Origin: Pseudomonadota bacterium
GTDB taxonomy: Bacteria; Pseudomonadota; Gammaproteobacteria; Arenicellales; UBA868
Direction: 5' to 3'
Length of the DNA: 64,000 nt
Assembly (NCBI GenBank): GCA_018661145.1
Contig: JABJIU010000001.1
Coordinates: forward strand, 1 to 64,000
The notes beneath the pieces are model-generated. The model was not told where the DNA came from. It ran no database searches and saw only the letters and a list, made by a program, of their open reading frames with translations. A program made the translations under genes and the position numbers. Positions 7,958 through 16,276 of the stretch are shown piece after piece (the first letter of the stretch is position 1; each line of letters starts with the position of its first letter).

Positions 7958-10114
7958 ATGAAGCACTCTTCATTTACCTTTCGCCGTCAACCCGCCTCAA
8001 AGCCAACCCTGCTGGATTACGCCTGGCGATGCTGGCGGTTGGCCATCATTGGCGCCCTGATAATGCCGACTTTGGCGTTTGCCCAAAGCGACTTTTCTAA
8101 CGACATTATCAGTGGGGCCGAGAGCGATTCCGAGTCAAGCGACGCCACCCCGGTTACTTCCTCAGGGTTTGGGGTAGCGGTTCTTGATACCGGGGTGCAA
8201 CTAGTTGGATCAATCACGACCGGCACGATGCTGCCGGGCAGTGCGAGTTTTGTGGGCGGCAATCCTCTTGTGGACTACGCGAATCAGGGAACGCACGGCA
8301 CGGCGGTAGCGCAAATCATCCGAGCACTGTCTCCGGGCAGCAAAATTCTTTCCCTTCAGACTTCAACCGGAGGTCGGTCGTTGGCGGCAAGTGCCGCGGC
8401 ACAGGCTTTGCGCACCGCGGCGGCAAATCCTGCGATCCGGGTAATCAATCATTCCAACGCAGCGCTGGCTATTGTGCCCTATGATGCCATTTTTGCGACG
8501 GCTCTCGCGGATCAAGTGGTGGTGATGGCCTCCGGTAATGACCGACTGCTAAAACCCAACGGCGATGCCCTTCATGCGCCGGGGCTTGGTGGCAAAGGGC
8601 TTATTGTCGGCGGCCTTGGACCAGACGGTGAGATGCTGGGTTTCAGTAATCGTGCAGGTGGGTATGCGCAACACTATGTCGTTGCGTGGGGTGCGTCGGA
8701 GTTTGCCAACTACTGGGGTACGTCATTTGCGACGCCCAGGGTGAGTGCGTTAGCGGCTGAGTTGCGGCAACGCTGGCCGGACCTCAGAGCCGAACAGGTG
8801 ACAGATATTATCAAGCGCTCCTCGACCGACATGGGCTCCCCGGGCGTGGACGAAAAATATGGTTGGGGACGGATCAATTCGGTTCGCGCCTTCCAGCCGC
8901 TTGGCGCGTTGACGGCTCCGGTGGGGTCAACAACAACCGAGACGGAAGAGGAGCAGGCGCAGGCGGACCCGCCCGATGCGGACCTGCGAAGGCGGCGGCT
9001 GAGAATAGGGACACCGATTTTTGGCGCCCTGATGCGTGAACCAGCGTTGTTGAAGGTGCTTGCCCTGGACCGATATGGTCGCGACTTCAGTCTCAATCTT
9101 TCTGCGATGGTGAGCGGAGCGGATACCCAAAGCAGTATCCGCCGGATCGCCAGGGACTGGGCGGCGCGGGATAGGTCGTCCTTACTCAGTGATGGTACTG
9201 GTTATCGTCTTTCTTCCTACGGCGGATCGGACTCAACCGGGGCGCCAAGGCTTCGGTTCGATTTTTCAGGTGATACAGCCTCCCGCCACCAACTGGGTTA
9301 CAGCATTCGCCCCGAGCAGCGCAACGGGGCGGTGAGTTGGCTTCCTCGCCTGGCAAACGGCGGTACGGCAGGGTCCGCCTGGCAGCGAAGCCTACTCACT
9401 GGGAACCTTGAGGAGGGTTTCTACAGTCTCAGTTCCTATCGCCTTGGAACCAAGACCACGCTTGATCTGGCCTTTGAGGACACCCATGATAGTGATTCAA
9501 TGGGGCAGCAGAACCAAGTCTGGTCGTCTGCCGTTCACTTCGCCACCGACACCTTTGGCGCGACGTTTGAAGGGGGCCTGCTCCAGGAAGACGGTAGTCT
9601 TTTCGGAGGAGCGCCAGGCGGCGCGCTGAGTGTTGACGCGGCGGAAACGCGTTTCCTGCGTCTGTCAGGATATCGCAGTATCAACACCCGGCTTGCGCTT
9701 CTTGCGGCATACACCGGAGCCCTGACAGATGTGGATTCATCTTCGGGCAAACTGCTTGATAACTTCTCGGATCTTTCGTCCCAGGCGTGGCTAGTGGGTT
9801 TGGGTGCAAAGGAACTTCTCTCATCAGGTGATGCCGCGAGTCTGACACTGTCACAGCCGCTTCGGGTAACCGCAGGTTCTGCTGACCTCGATGTTCCTTA
9901 TGGGCTAGGAAGCAACGGTCGCATCTTTCGCTTTCGGCAAAGGATAAGCATGGCGCCCGCTGGCACCGAAACGCTTCTGGAGATGACCTACCGATTTCCA
10001 TGGTCGTCCGTGCTGGAGCTTGGGGTCTACGGCTCGCTTCGCTACCAGGCAGGCCATGATGAACGTGCCGGCATCGCCCCGCAGGTGATGACTGTCGTTC
10101 GGGGAAAAATTTAG
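7958..10114 (+). CDS. Secreted S8 family serine peptidase (subtilase) with long C-terminal region
   Basis: A 718-residue exported subtilisin-like protease. A long, positively charged N-terminus leads to a signal core that ends at PTLAFA, followed by QSDFSND. The catalytic triad is complete: Asp in AVLDTGV (about 77), His in GTHGTAVAQ (about 113) and Ser in WGTSFATPR (about 256), with the oxyanion asparagine in ASGND. Residues from about 370 to the end are not protease-like. They are rich in Ser, Gly and Thr and contain many short alternating segments (for example SLSSYRLGTKTTLDLAF), as in an outer-membrane beta-barrel or autotransporter-like domain, although the last residues do not show the classical terminal aromatic. 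The barrel is inference. No specific substrate can be proposed. Confidence 0.82.
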   Translation: MKHSSFTFRRQPASKPTLLDYAWRCWRLAIIGALIMPTLAFAQSDFSNDIISGAESDSESSDATPVTSSGFGVAVLDTGVQLVGSITTGTMLPGSASFVGGNPLVDYANQGTHGTAVAQIIRALSPGSKILSLQTSTGGRSLAASAAAQALRTAAANPAIRVINHSNAALAIVPYDAIFATALADQVVVMASGNDRLLKPNGDALHAPGLGGKGLIVGGLGPDGEMLGFSNRAGGYAQHYVVAWGASEFANYWGTSFATPRVSALAAELRQRWPDLRAEQVTDIIKRSSTDMGSPGVDEKYGWGRINSVRAFQPLGALTAPVGSTTTETEEEQAQADPPDADLRRRRLRIGTPIFGALMREPALLKVLALDRYGRDFSLNLSAMVSGADTQSSIRRIARDWAARDRSSLLSDGTGYRLSSYGGSDSTGAPRLRFDFSGDTASRHQLGYSIRPEQRNGAVSWLPRLANGGTAGSAWQRSLLTGNLEEGFYSLSSYRLGTKTTLDLAFEDTHDSDSMGQQNQVWSSAVHFATDTFGATFEGGLLQEDGSLFGGAPGGALSVDAAETRFLRLSGYRSINTRLALLAAYTGALTDVDSSSGKLLDNFSDLSSQAWLVGLGAKELLSSGDAASLTLSQPLRVTAGSADLDVPYGLGSNGRIFRFRQRISMAPAGTETLLEMTYRFPWSSVLELGVYGSLRYQAGHDERAGIAPQVMTVVRGKI

Positions 10115-10201
10115 GACGCGTCAGCGTTCCCTGGATTACGTAATATAGGTTGTTTAAGGCGCCCCTAAACGGCGCTCCCAACAGCGTAGGTTTCAATAAT
10201 C

Positions 10202-11446
10202 ATGCCGATTGAATCAGTTCGCAGTGGACGGTACGCCGCGCGCCAGCACGGCGCAATGGAATTCAGTGATCCGCCGGTCGATCTCGACGGGGTGCGCCGG
10301 TATCGCCTGGAGCGTCTTCGCGCGGAAATGAGAAAAGAGGGTGTCTCCGGGTTGCTCCTCTTTGATCAAATCAACACCCGCTACGCGACGGATGCCACCA
10401 ATATGCAGGTCTGGTGTTCGCACTACGAAACCCGATGTGTATTTGTCGCGCTGGAGGGACCAGTAGTCCTATACGACTATGCCAATCACCCCCACCTGGC
10501 AAAAGACCTCCCGGGGGTCGATGAATACCGGGTGATGCCCTCGTTTTATTTTTTCTCTGCCGGCTCTCATTGCGAAGCTCGCGCTCGAAAGTTTGCAGCC
10601 GAGATAGATGATCTGATGCGTACCTACGGCGGCGATGATCGTTGTCTTGGTATCGACCGGCTATCATTTATGCCTTGCGATGCGCTTCGGGAAACCGGTT
10701 TGATCCTCTGTGAGGGAGAGGGCATTGCAGAACGTGCGCGGTCGGTAAAGTCCGATGAGGAACTTGCATTGATGCGGGTATCGATGAACGCCTGTGAGGC
10801 AGCGTGTCACGCCATGCAGCAAGCCCTTCAGCCTGGAGTTACCGAAAACGCTCTCTGGGCCAGGATGCATGAAACGAACATTCGCATGGGCGGTGAATGG
10901 ATCGAGACCCGCCTGCTTTCTTCGGGCCCACGGACCAATCCCTGGTTCCGGGAGTGTTCCATGCGCCCCATTGAGACGGGAGACCTTGTTAGTTTTGATA
11001 CCGATCTTATTGGGCCTTACGGCTACTGTTCAGACGTCTCGCGATCATGGCTCTGCGGTGACCGGCCCAGCGATGAGCAAAGAAAGTTGTACGCGGCTGC
11101 CTATGAGCAGATTGAAACCAACATCGGCGTCTTGCGCCCCGGGCGCACGCTGCATGAGGTATCAAACGATTGCTGGCAGATTCCGCCGGAATACCTTTCT
11201 AATCGGTATCCTTCTCTGATGCACGGGGTGGGGCTCGCTGATGAGTATCCGAGTATCAAGCACCAGGTGGATCTGGAAGCAAAAGGGTATGAAGGTGTTG
11301 TTAGCCCCGGTATGGTGATCTGTGTGGAGTCCTTTATTGGCGTTGAAGGCGGTCGTGAAGGAGTCAAATTGGAGGAACAGGTTATCATCACTGATTCCGG
11401 GGTCGAGCGGATGTCGAGCCTGCCCTTTGAAACCGACTGGTTATAA
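10202..11446 (+). CDS. M24 family metallohydrolase, DddP (DMSP lyase)-like
   Basis: A 414-residue creatinase/aminopeptidase P fold protein. Remembered DddP sequences share long stretches with it: RYATD.TNMQ.W, GGEWIETRLL.SGPRTNPWF.EC, SFDTDLIG.YG and MHGVGL.DE. The six metal ligands are present as Asp266, Asp268, Asp278, His341, Glu376 and Glu391, with the spacing of the DddP metal site. DddP cleaves dimethylsulfoniopropionate to dimethylsulfide and acrylate, but related M24 clades without proven lyase activity exist, so the substrate is unproven. It heads a run of five co-directional genes and is followed one base later by an M19 peptidase, so a peptide-like or amidated substrate is an alternative. 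Confidence 0.82.
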   Translation: MPIESVRSGRYAARQHGAMEFSDPPVDLDGVRRYRLERLRAEMRKEGVSGLLLFDQINTRYATDATNMQVWCSHYETRCVFVALEGPVVLYDYANHPHLAKDLPGVDEYRVMPSFYFFSAGSHCEARARKFAAEIDDLMRTYGGDDRCLGIDRLSFMPCDALRETGLILCEGEGIAERARSVKSDEELALMRVSMNACEAACHAMQQALQPGVTENALWARMHETNIRMGGEWIETRLLSSGPRTNPWFRECSMRPIETGDLVSFDTDLIGPYGYCSDVSRSWLCGDRPSDEQRKLYAAAYEQIETNIGVLRPGRTLHEVSNDCWQIPPEYLSNRYPSLMHGVGLADEYPSIKHQVDLEAKGYEGVVSPGMVICVESFIGVEGGREGVKLEEQVIITDSGVERMSSLPFETDWL

Positions 11447-11447
11447 A

Positions 11448-12455
11448 ATGCCCGAGGCCCAAGCGGCGTTGACAGACGCCAGAATCGACTGCTTGCAGTA
11501 CTGCAACTGGTCCCGCAAGATCTTTTCCCAGATGCGGGAGGGCGGGTTGGATGCTGTGCATGTGACGGTCTGCTATCACGAGGATTTCGGACAGACCGTA
11601 GCGAACCTTGCTGACTGGAACCGACTTTTCCAGGACCACGAGGCACTCATCATGCCTGGGCGCCTCGCTGAGGATATCCTTGCTGCGAGGCAAAGCAACC
11701 GGACGGCCGTTTTCTTCGGCTTTCAGAATTGCTCCCCCATCGAAGCAGACATCGGCCTTGTTGAGATCTGTCATCAACTGGGCGTACGGTTCATGCAGCT
11801 CTCCTATAACAACCAATCCCTTTTGGCGACGGGCTGTTATGAAGCGGATGATCCTGGGATCACTCGGATGGGGCGGCAGGTCATCGCCGAAATGAACCGG
11901 GTTGGACTAGTAGTGGACATGAGCCATTCCTCTGACCGTTCAACACTGGAGGCGATCGAAGTCTCCTCCCGGCCGATCGCGATCACCCATGCCAACCCGT
12001 CTTTCTGGCACCCGGCTTTGCGAAACAAATCAGACACTGTCATTAAAGCTCTCGCGGAATCCGGGGGGATGATCGGGTTTTCGCTCTATCCGCACCACCT
12101 GCGTGAGGGCAGCGCGTGCACGCTTGAGAACTTTTGTGAAATGGTTGCTAAGACTGCAGAGCGTTTTGGGATTGAACATATCGGCATCGGTTCAGACCTT
12201 TGCCAGGATCAGCCGGACAGTATCGTGGAGTGGATGCGCAATGGTCGCTGGACGACCGAACGGGATTTCGGTGAGGGTTCCGCAGATAAGCCTGGCTTTC
12301 CGGAACAACCGTCCTGGTTCAGGGACAGCCGAGATTTCCCCAACATCGCTGCTGGACTGAGAGACGTGGGCTTCGACGATGAGTCTGTCGCCGCTGTGAT
12401 GGGGAACAATTGGCTACGGTTTTTTGAACAATCCTTCGTGTCGGCCCGGATCTGA
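11448..12455 (+). CDS. M19 (membrane dipeptidase) family protein with altered metal site
   Basis: A 335-residue protein of the renal dipeptidase family. The C-terminal half is typical: VVDMSHSSDRSTLEAI and PIAITHANPSFW supply the two histidines that bind the second zinc, and the late HIGIGSD and GNNWLRFF segments are present. The N-terminal His-x-Asp of the family is replaced by a segment reading DCLQYCNWS, and the bridging glutamate region (normally EGG) reads GFQNCSP. Two of the usual ligand sites therefore appear to be missing, and activity may differ from classical dipeptide cleavage. The ATG at 11448 is one base after the DddP-like stop; longer starts would run inside that gene. Likely co-transcribed with its neighbours. 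Confidence 0.85.
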   Translation: MPEAQAALTDARIDCLQYCNWSRKIFSQMREGGLDAVHVTVCYHEDFGQTVANLADWNRLFQDHEALIMPGRLAEDILAARQSNRTAVFFGFQNCSPIEADIGLVEICHQLGVRFMQLSYNNQSLLATGCYEADDPGITRMGRQVIAEMNRVGLVVDMSHSSDRSTLEAIEVSSRPIAITHANPSFWHPALRNKSDTVIKALAESGGMIGFSLYPHHLREGSACTLENFCEMVAKTAERFGIEHIGIGSDLCQDQPDSIVEWMRNGRWTTERDFGEGSADKPGFPEQPSWFRDSRDFPNIAAGLRDVGFDDESVAAVMGNNWLRFFEQSFVSARI

Positions 12456-12557
12456 ACCCCGGGAAACTGGTAGGGCGAGAGAGTCTCTCGTTTGACACAA
12501 CTCAAGAAGTCTTCATGTGTGACGCATTAGCATGACGACGCCATTGCAGGAGGAAAA

Positions 12558-14297
12558 GTGCAGGTAGCAGCGAGCAAGTTCCAGAGTTCCAGTAAAGAGT
12601 CGGCGATTGGGCCCTCGCACTCGCCAGTCGCGCCCCGCGCGCCCGCAAGTGTTTGTAACCTTGAGCGGATGGGTGCTGCGTTTCCAACGCGCCTCAGTTT
12701 CATGCGTATCCTGCTGCGGCGTATGTCGACTGAAGGCTGGGAACTGGGGTGTGGACACTTCGACCTGGATGATGAGGGGTTTGGCACTGCGGTTTATACC
12801 GCGCGACTTCCGCAGCGCGCCTATTCACTGATTGCGTTTGCCAATCCGTTGGCGGACGAGGATAGAACGGACCGCGTTATCGCGTCTGCTTGGGATGCGG
12901 CGTTTGTGCTCTTTGATGGGATTCCCTCCGCCGTGGATATAGATCGACTTCGATCCCAGGTACCGCTCCAGGAGGCAGGGCGGTTTGAGCCCACCGACCT
13001 TGTGATTTCTCGCGCCAATCGCAGTCTTCGACTCTTTGAGTATGTTTGTGATTGTCTTAGCCGCGGCGAACAGCCCGAAGCAGGCCGACTTAATGATGTC
13101 GGTTATCTGATGCGCACGACTGCGGTGTATGGCAATGGCAAGTTCGGAATCAGTGACCGTTCGCGTATAGCCTCCCGACGGGAGACAAAGAATTCGTTTC
13201 AGGCCGAGATGCTGACCGTTTTTCTGATTCGCCAGTTCACCTTCGACCAGCTAGAACATATGGCATCGCGAAGAGCCCCTGATCGCTCAGTCGCGTTGGA
13301 CGCGCGCTTGAAGCGTTCTTTGGGTATTGGCAACGCGACGGGGCTTGGTATGGCGCCTTTCGTCGTGAGTCACCCGGAACTTCTGAATCATTGGTTTGTC
13401 GCGCGCGAGACCGCGATTGCGCGCGTCCGATCGATGTCGGATATTGCGCCGAAGGATATTGACCGTGCGGTTGCGCTGCAGGCCCGCGCCTGCCAGCACG
13501 TAAGTGAGTGGCGAACGGCGGATGAGGATTACCAGCAGCGTAATCAGCGACTCCTCCAGGACCTTGCGGCACTAAGAGTCTGGCTGGAGCAGGCGAATCA
13601 GGAGCAGCCCGCTGGACGGCTATGGGATTCGCTCTTTCGCTTTGGTGAGAAGACATTTGGCGTGGACGGGCAGGAGTTGCTAGGCGCTCTCCTGATGGAG
13701 ATCTATCCGGAGGTGGCGCAGGGACTCGATGGGATGTTCCACGCGCAGGAAGTGCGAAACATCCGAATCACGGCTACTGTTGGAGAGGCACTGGAGCAGT
13801 TGAATCTGCAGTATGGATGGACAGACCGTTTTGACTTCTCGCTGGCTTCTGAGAACGCCCATTTCTGGTATGTTTCAGAAAACAAACTCGAACCGCGGTT
13901 CGGTCGAAGGCTTGAAGAACCTGGAGCGGATCGGGAGATGCCGGTGGCAATTGCACGGGACATGGCAGCTTTTCGCCAGACGTTATCGGAATCAGATTCC
14001 CAGCAGAGCTTGATGGCCTTCCTACATCAGCATCCCGAGTTCCGTCATCTCGCCCGTCGCGCCCAGGCGCTCGAAGATCATCCGTACGGCGAGATTCAGG
14101 ATAACCTGATCTCTGACAACTGTTCACCGCTCAATATCTTGCGCTTTAAATTGGCTTGTTTCGGCGCGGCGAAGTTCGATCCGAAATCATCTTTGTGGAC
14201 GCGGATCACCATGTTTCAGGGTGCACCGCTAATGAGCGAACTGGGTGAGCCCTCGGCCGATGACTGGTGGCTGTCGGTCACCCCGCAGAGCGGTTGA
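12558..14297 (+). CDS. Conserved-looking protein of unknown function, 579 residues
   Basis: I do not recognise this family. The GTG start is supported by a strong AGGAGGAAAA ribosome site directly upstream. No signal peptide or membrane segment is evident, so it should be cytoplasmic. The composition is mixed alpha/beta with many Arg and Glu residues, and a helical stretch around 290-350 rich in Gln, Glu and Arg could form a coiled coil. Motifs that stand out are GNGKFGISDRSRIASR (about residue 195), LGIGNATGLGMAPFVVSHPE (about 255) and a late SDNCSPLNILRFKLACFGAAKF. The asparagine- and glycine-rich blocks look like conserved active-site patches, but no function is inferred. Its stop overlaps the start of the next gene, so the two are translationally coupled. 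Confidence 0.8.
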   Translation: MQVAASKFQSSSKESAIGPSHSPVAPRAPASVCNLERMGAAFPTRLSFMRILLRRMSTEGWELGCGHFDLDDEGFGTAVYTARLPQRAYSLIAFANPLADEDRTDRVIASAWDAAFVLFDGIPSAVDIDRLRSQVPLQEAGRFEPTDLVISRANRSLRLFEYVCDCLSRGEQPEAGRLNDVGYLMRTTAVYGNGKFGISDRSRIASRRETKNSFQAEMLTVFLIRQFTFDQLEHMASRRAPDRSVALDARLKRSLGIGNATGLGMAPFVVSHPELLNHWFVARETAIARVRSMSDIAPKDIDRAVALQARACQHVSEWRTADEDYQQRNQRLLQDLAALRVWLEQANQEQPAGRLWDSLFRFGEKTFGVDGQELLGALLMEIYPEVAQGLDGMFHAQEVRNIRITATVGEALEQLNLQYGWTDRFDFSLASENAHFWYVSENKLEPRFGRRLEEPGADREMPVAIARDMAAFRQTLSESDSQQSLMAFLHQHPEFRHLARRAQALEDHPYGEIQDNLISDNCSPLNILRFKLACFGAAKFDPKSSLWTRITMFQGAPLMSELGEPSADDWWLSVTPQSG

Positions 14298-15025
14298 TGC
14301 GGCAGTCCTCTACGGAGTTCGGTCAACTCTTATTTAAAGCCGGCCGTGGTGTCGGGCTTCCCTTGGGCCTTGCGGAGGATCTGGTGGCGCCGATCTTCTG
14401 GCTTCAGGTCTGCGGTTTTCCAGGAGACGTCGAGGCGGTCAATGCGCTCACCGCGCTGGATGAGGGTCGAGCGGCGCATGAATTTCCTAATCTTGCTGCG
14501 CTGTCTAAAGACGTCGACTACGAGGGCGGTAGATTATCCGGCATCTATCTTGCGGCCGTGGTCTGCGATTCACTGCAGTTGGGCTGGCCGCGCCAGGATA
14601 AAGAAATCCATTTCTCCAATGTCGACAGCCCGCTGGTTTTTGCGGCAGCGCTTCTCCTTGCTCATCGTAGGCTCAAAACGGAACTGGGCCTGAGTATCGA
14701 AACTGAGGCTTATGTTTTTTCGAATACATCGAGCGGCAAAGTCGTTTGTGTGCATAAAGAACGCGCAGATGAAAGCGTGGACAGCGAGGGAGCGACGGAG
14801 GTTCGGCTGAGGTCGTCTAAGGGGATGGTCGATTGCGCACGCGGCACTCTGCTTCTTGATGGCGCCAGGGAGGCGCAACTTCATCAGATTTGTGAGGCCG
14901 AGGGCCTTTGCGCCAATCCAGATAGCATTCGCGGACTTAAAACCTTGGCGGACCGATTACTCGTTCCTGAGTCGGAGCGTTCCCTAAAATTTGGCGCCGG
15001 TGCGGGGATCGTTGACTCTGACTGA
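14297..15025 (+). CDS. DUF3726-like protein of unknown function
   Basis: A protein of about 242 residues. The opening segment, with FKAGRGVGLPLGLAEDLV near residue 14, resembles the start of DUF3726 proteins (a Lys-Ala-x-Arg-Gly-x-Gly-x-x-x-Gly-x-Ala-Glu pattern), so membership is likely but not certain. No export signal or transmembrane helix is seen. The ATG at 14297 overlaps the preceding TGA by one base; the longer start at 14267 would overlap by 31 bases and is less likely. The close coupling with the 579-residue unknown protein suggests that the two products work together, and the MFS gene that follows overlaps the end of this gene. Confidence 0.75.
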   Translation: MRQSSTEFGQLLFKAGRGVGLPLGLAEDLVAPIFWLQVCGFPGDVEAVNALTALDEGRAAHEFPNLAALSKDVDYEGGRLSGIYLAAVVCDSLQLGWPRQDKEIHFSNVDSPLVFAAALLLAHRRLKTELGLSIETEAYVFSNTSSGKVVCVHKERADESVDSEGATEVRLRSSKGMVDCARGTLLLDGAREAQLHQICEAEGLCANPDSIRGLKTLADRLLVPESERSLKFGAGAGIVDSD

Positions 15026-16217
15026 ACCGAGCACGCGGCGTTGGTGGATGCTCGCGGGGGTGTGGTTCTGTTACATGACCTTTGGGCTCAGTATGGCGAG
15101 TCTCGCGCCGCTCGTCCGTGAGATTGAATCCGATCTCGCCTTCAGTCATAGCGCGATGGGCACGGTTCTGGGCGCATGGCAGTTTGTGTACATATTTGCT
15201 GCGATTCCTTGCGGCATTCTGTTGGATCGAATCGGCGCCCGATGGGGGTTAGCGATCGGTGCGCTCATCATTGGACTTTCCGGGATCTTCCGAGGCTTTG
15301 CCGAGGAATATATTCATCTACTTATCGCGGTAGCCCTTTTCGGGCTCGGTGGCCCGCTGATTTCGGCTGGGGCGCCCAAGGTTGTCAGCGAACGCTTCGA
15401 GGGTAAGGATCGGGGTCTCGCGATGGGGATATACATCACTGGCCCGGGCATCGGCGCCGTCACGGCCCTGTTGTTGACCCAACCCCTGATTCTGCCTTGG
15501 CTCGACGGTAATTGGCGTGTGCTCTTGCAGATATGGGGTGGTGTGAGTCTCGCGGCAGGGCTATTCTGGCTTCTGGTGGCGAAGGAAAGTCCGCGCACGC
15601 CAGATGGCGTCGAAGGCCGGGCCATAATGTCTGGACTGGTTGAGATGTTGCGTATCCCTGCGGTACGCCTCATTTTGCTCATGAGCGTTGCTGTTTTCTC
15701 GATAAATCATGGCATGGGAAATTGGTTAGTCGAGATTCTTCAGAGTTTCGGTGCAGATGTGAGTAGGGCGAGTGCGCTCGCCACCATACCTGTTGCCGTC
15801 GGCATTTTGAGCGCTTTGACGCTGCCCCGAATGGCGGTTGGTTCGAGGCGGTTTTCTGTTCTGATACTCCTTTTTTCGTGTTCGGTTCTGGCGAGTCTCG
15901 CACTCCTCGGCGAACCGGTTGGTATCTGGCTTTATCTTGCGCTGATCGTGGAGGGTATTGCTGCAGGGTCAATGATGACCGTACTGGTGTTGACGCTAGT
16001 GGAGGTTCCCGGTGTGGGTGACAAGCGGGCAGGGACTGCTGGGGGGTTATTCTTCTCGGCAGCCGAGATCGGAGGCGTTGGCGGACCCGTGCTCCTGGGA
16101 ATTCTTTTTCATGCGCAGGGCCGCTTCAGTAGTAGTCTAATGGTCCTCGCACTTCTAGGCGTCCTGCTTGTTGCGAGCGTCTTTCCTCTTCGACGCCACT
16201 TACTTTCAAAAGCCTGA
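14991..16217 (+). CDS. Major facilitator superfamily transporter
   Basis: About 400 residues with twelve predicted membrane helices in two groups of six, typical of the MFS. The first loop contains the family signature in the form GILLDRIGARWGL between helices 2 and 3, and a glycine/proline-rich GIYITGPGIGAV segment marks helix 5. It resembles the cyanate/nitrate or organic anion branch, but the substrate is not readable from sequence. The start is uncertain: TTG at 14991, GTG at 15000 and TTG at 15012 are all in frame, and all overlap the DUF3726-like gene. As the last of five co-directional genes it may import or export the substrate of the DddP-like and M19 enzymes. Confidence 0.88.
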   Translation: MAPVRGSLTLTEPSTRRWWMLAGVWFCYMTFGLSMASLAPLVREIESDLAFSHSAMGTVLGAWQFVYIFAAIPCGILLDRIGARWGLAIGALIIGLSGIFRGFAEEYIHLLIAVALFGLGGPLISAGAPKVVSERFEGKDRGLAMGIYITGPGIGAVTALLLTQPLILPWLDGNWRVLLQIWGGVSLAAGLFWLLVAKESPRTPDGVEGRAIMSGLVEMLRIPAVRLILLMSVAVFSINHGMGNWLVEILQSFGADVSRASALATIPVAVGILSALTLPRMAVGSRRFSVLILLFSCSVLASLALLGEPVGIWLYLALIVEGIAAGSMMTVLVLTLVEVPGVGDKRAGTAGGLFFSAAEIGGVGGPVLLGILFHAQGRFSSSLMVLALLGVLLVASVFPLRRHLLSKA

Positions 16218-16220
16218 GGA

Positions 16221-16268
16221 ATCGAGAAGATAGTGCTCCCTCGGGGAATCGAACTCCGGTTTCCGGCG
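16221..16268 (-). repeat. 3'-half copy of tRNA-Glu (att-like direct repeat)
   Basis: These 48 bases match 17331-17378, the 3' half of the intact tRNA-Glu plus its downstream flank, at 42 of 48 positions without gaps. The copy contains the T arm and 3' acceptor strand but stops at the anticodon stem, after which similarity ends abruptly. Orientation and placement are those of an attachment-site duplicate left by integration at a tRNA 3' end. The mismatches fall in stems and in the CCA, so this copy cannot make a working tRNA. Confidence 0.75.
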
Positions 16269-16276
16269 AACCAATA

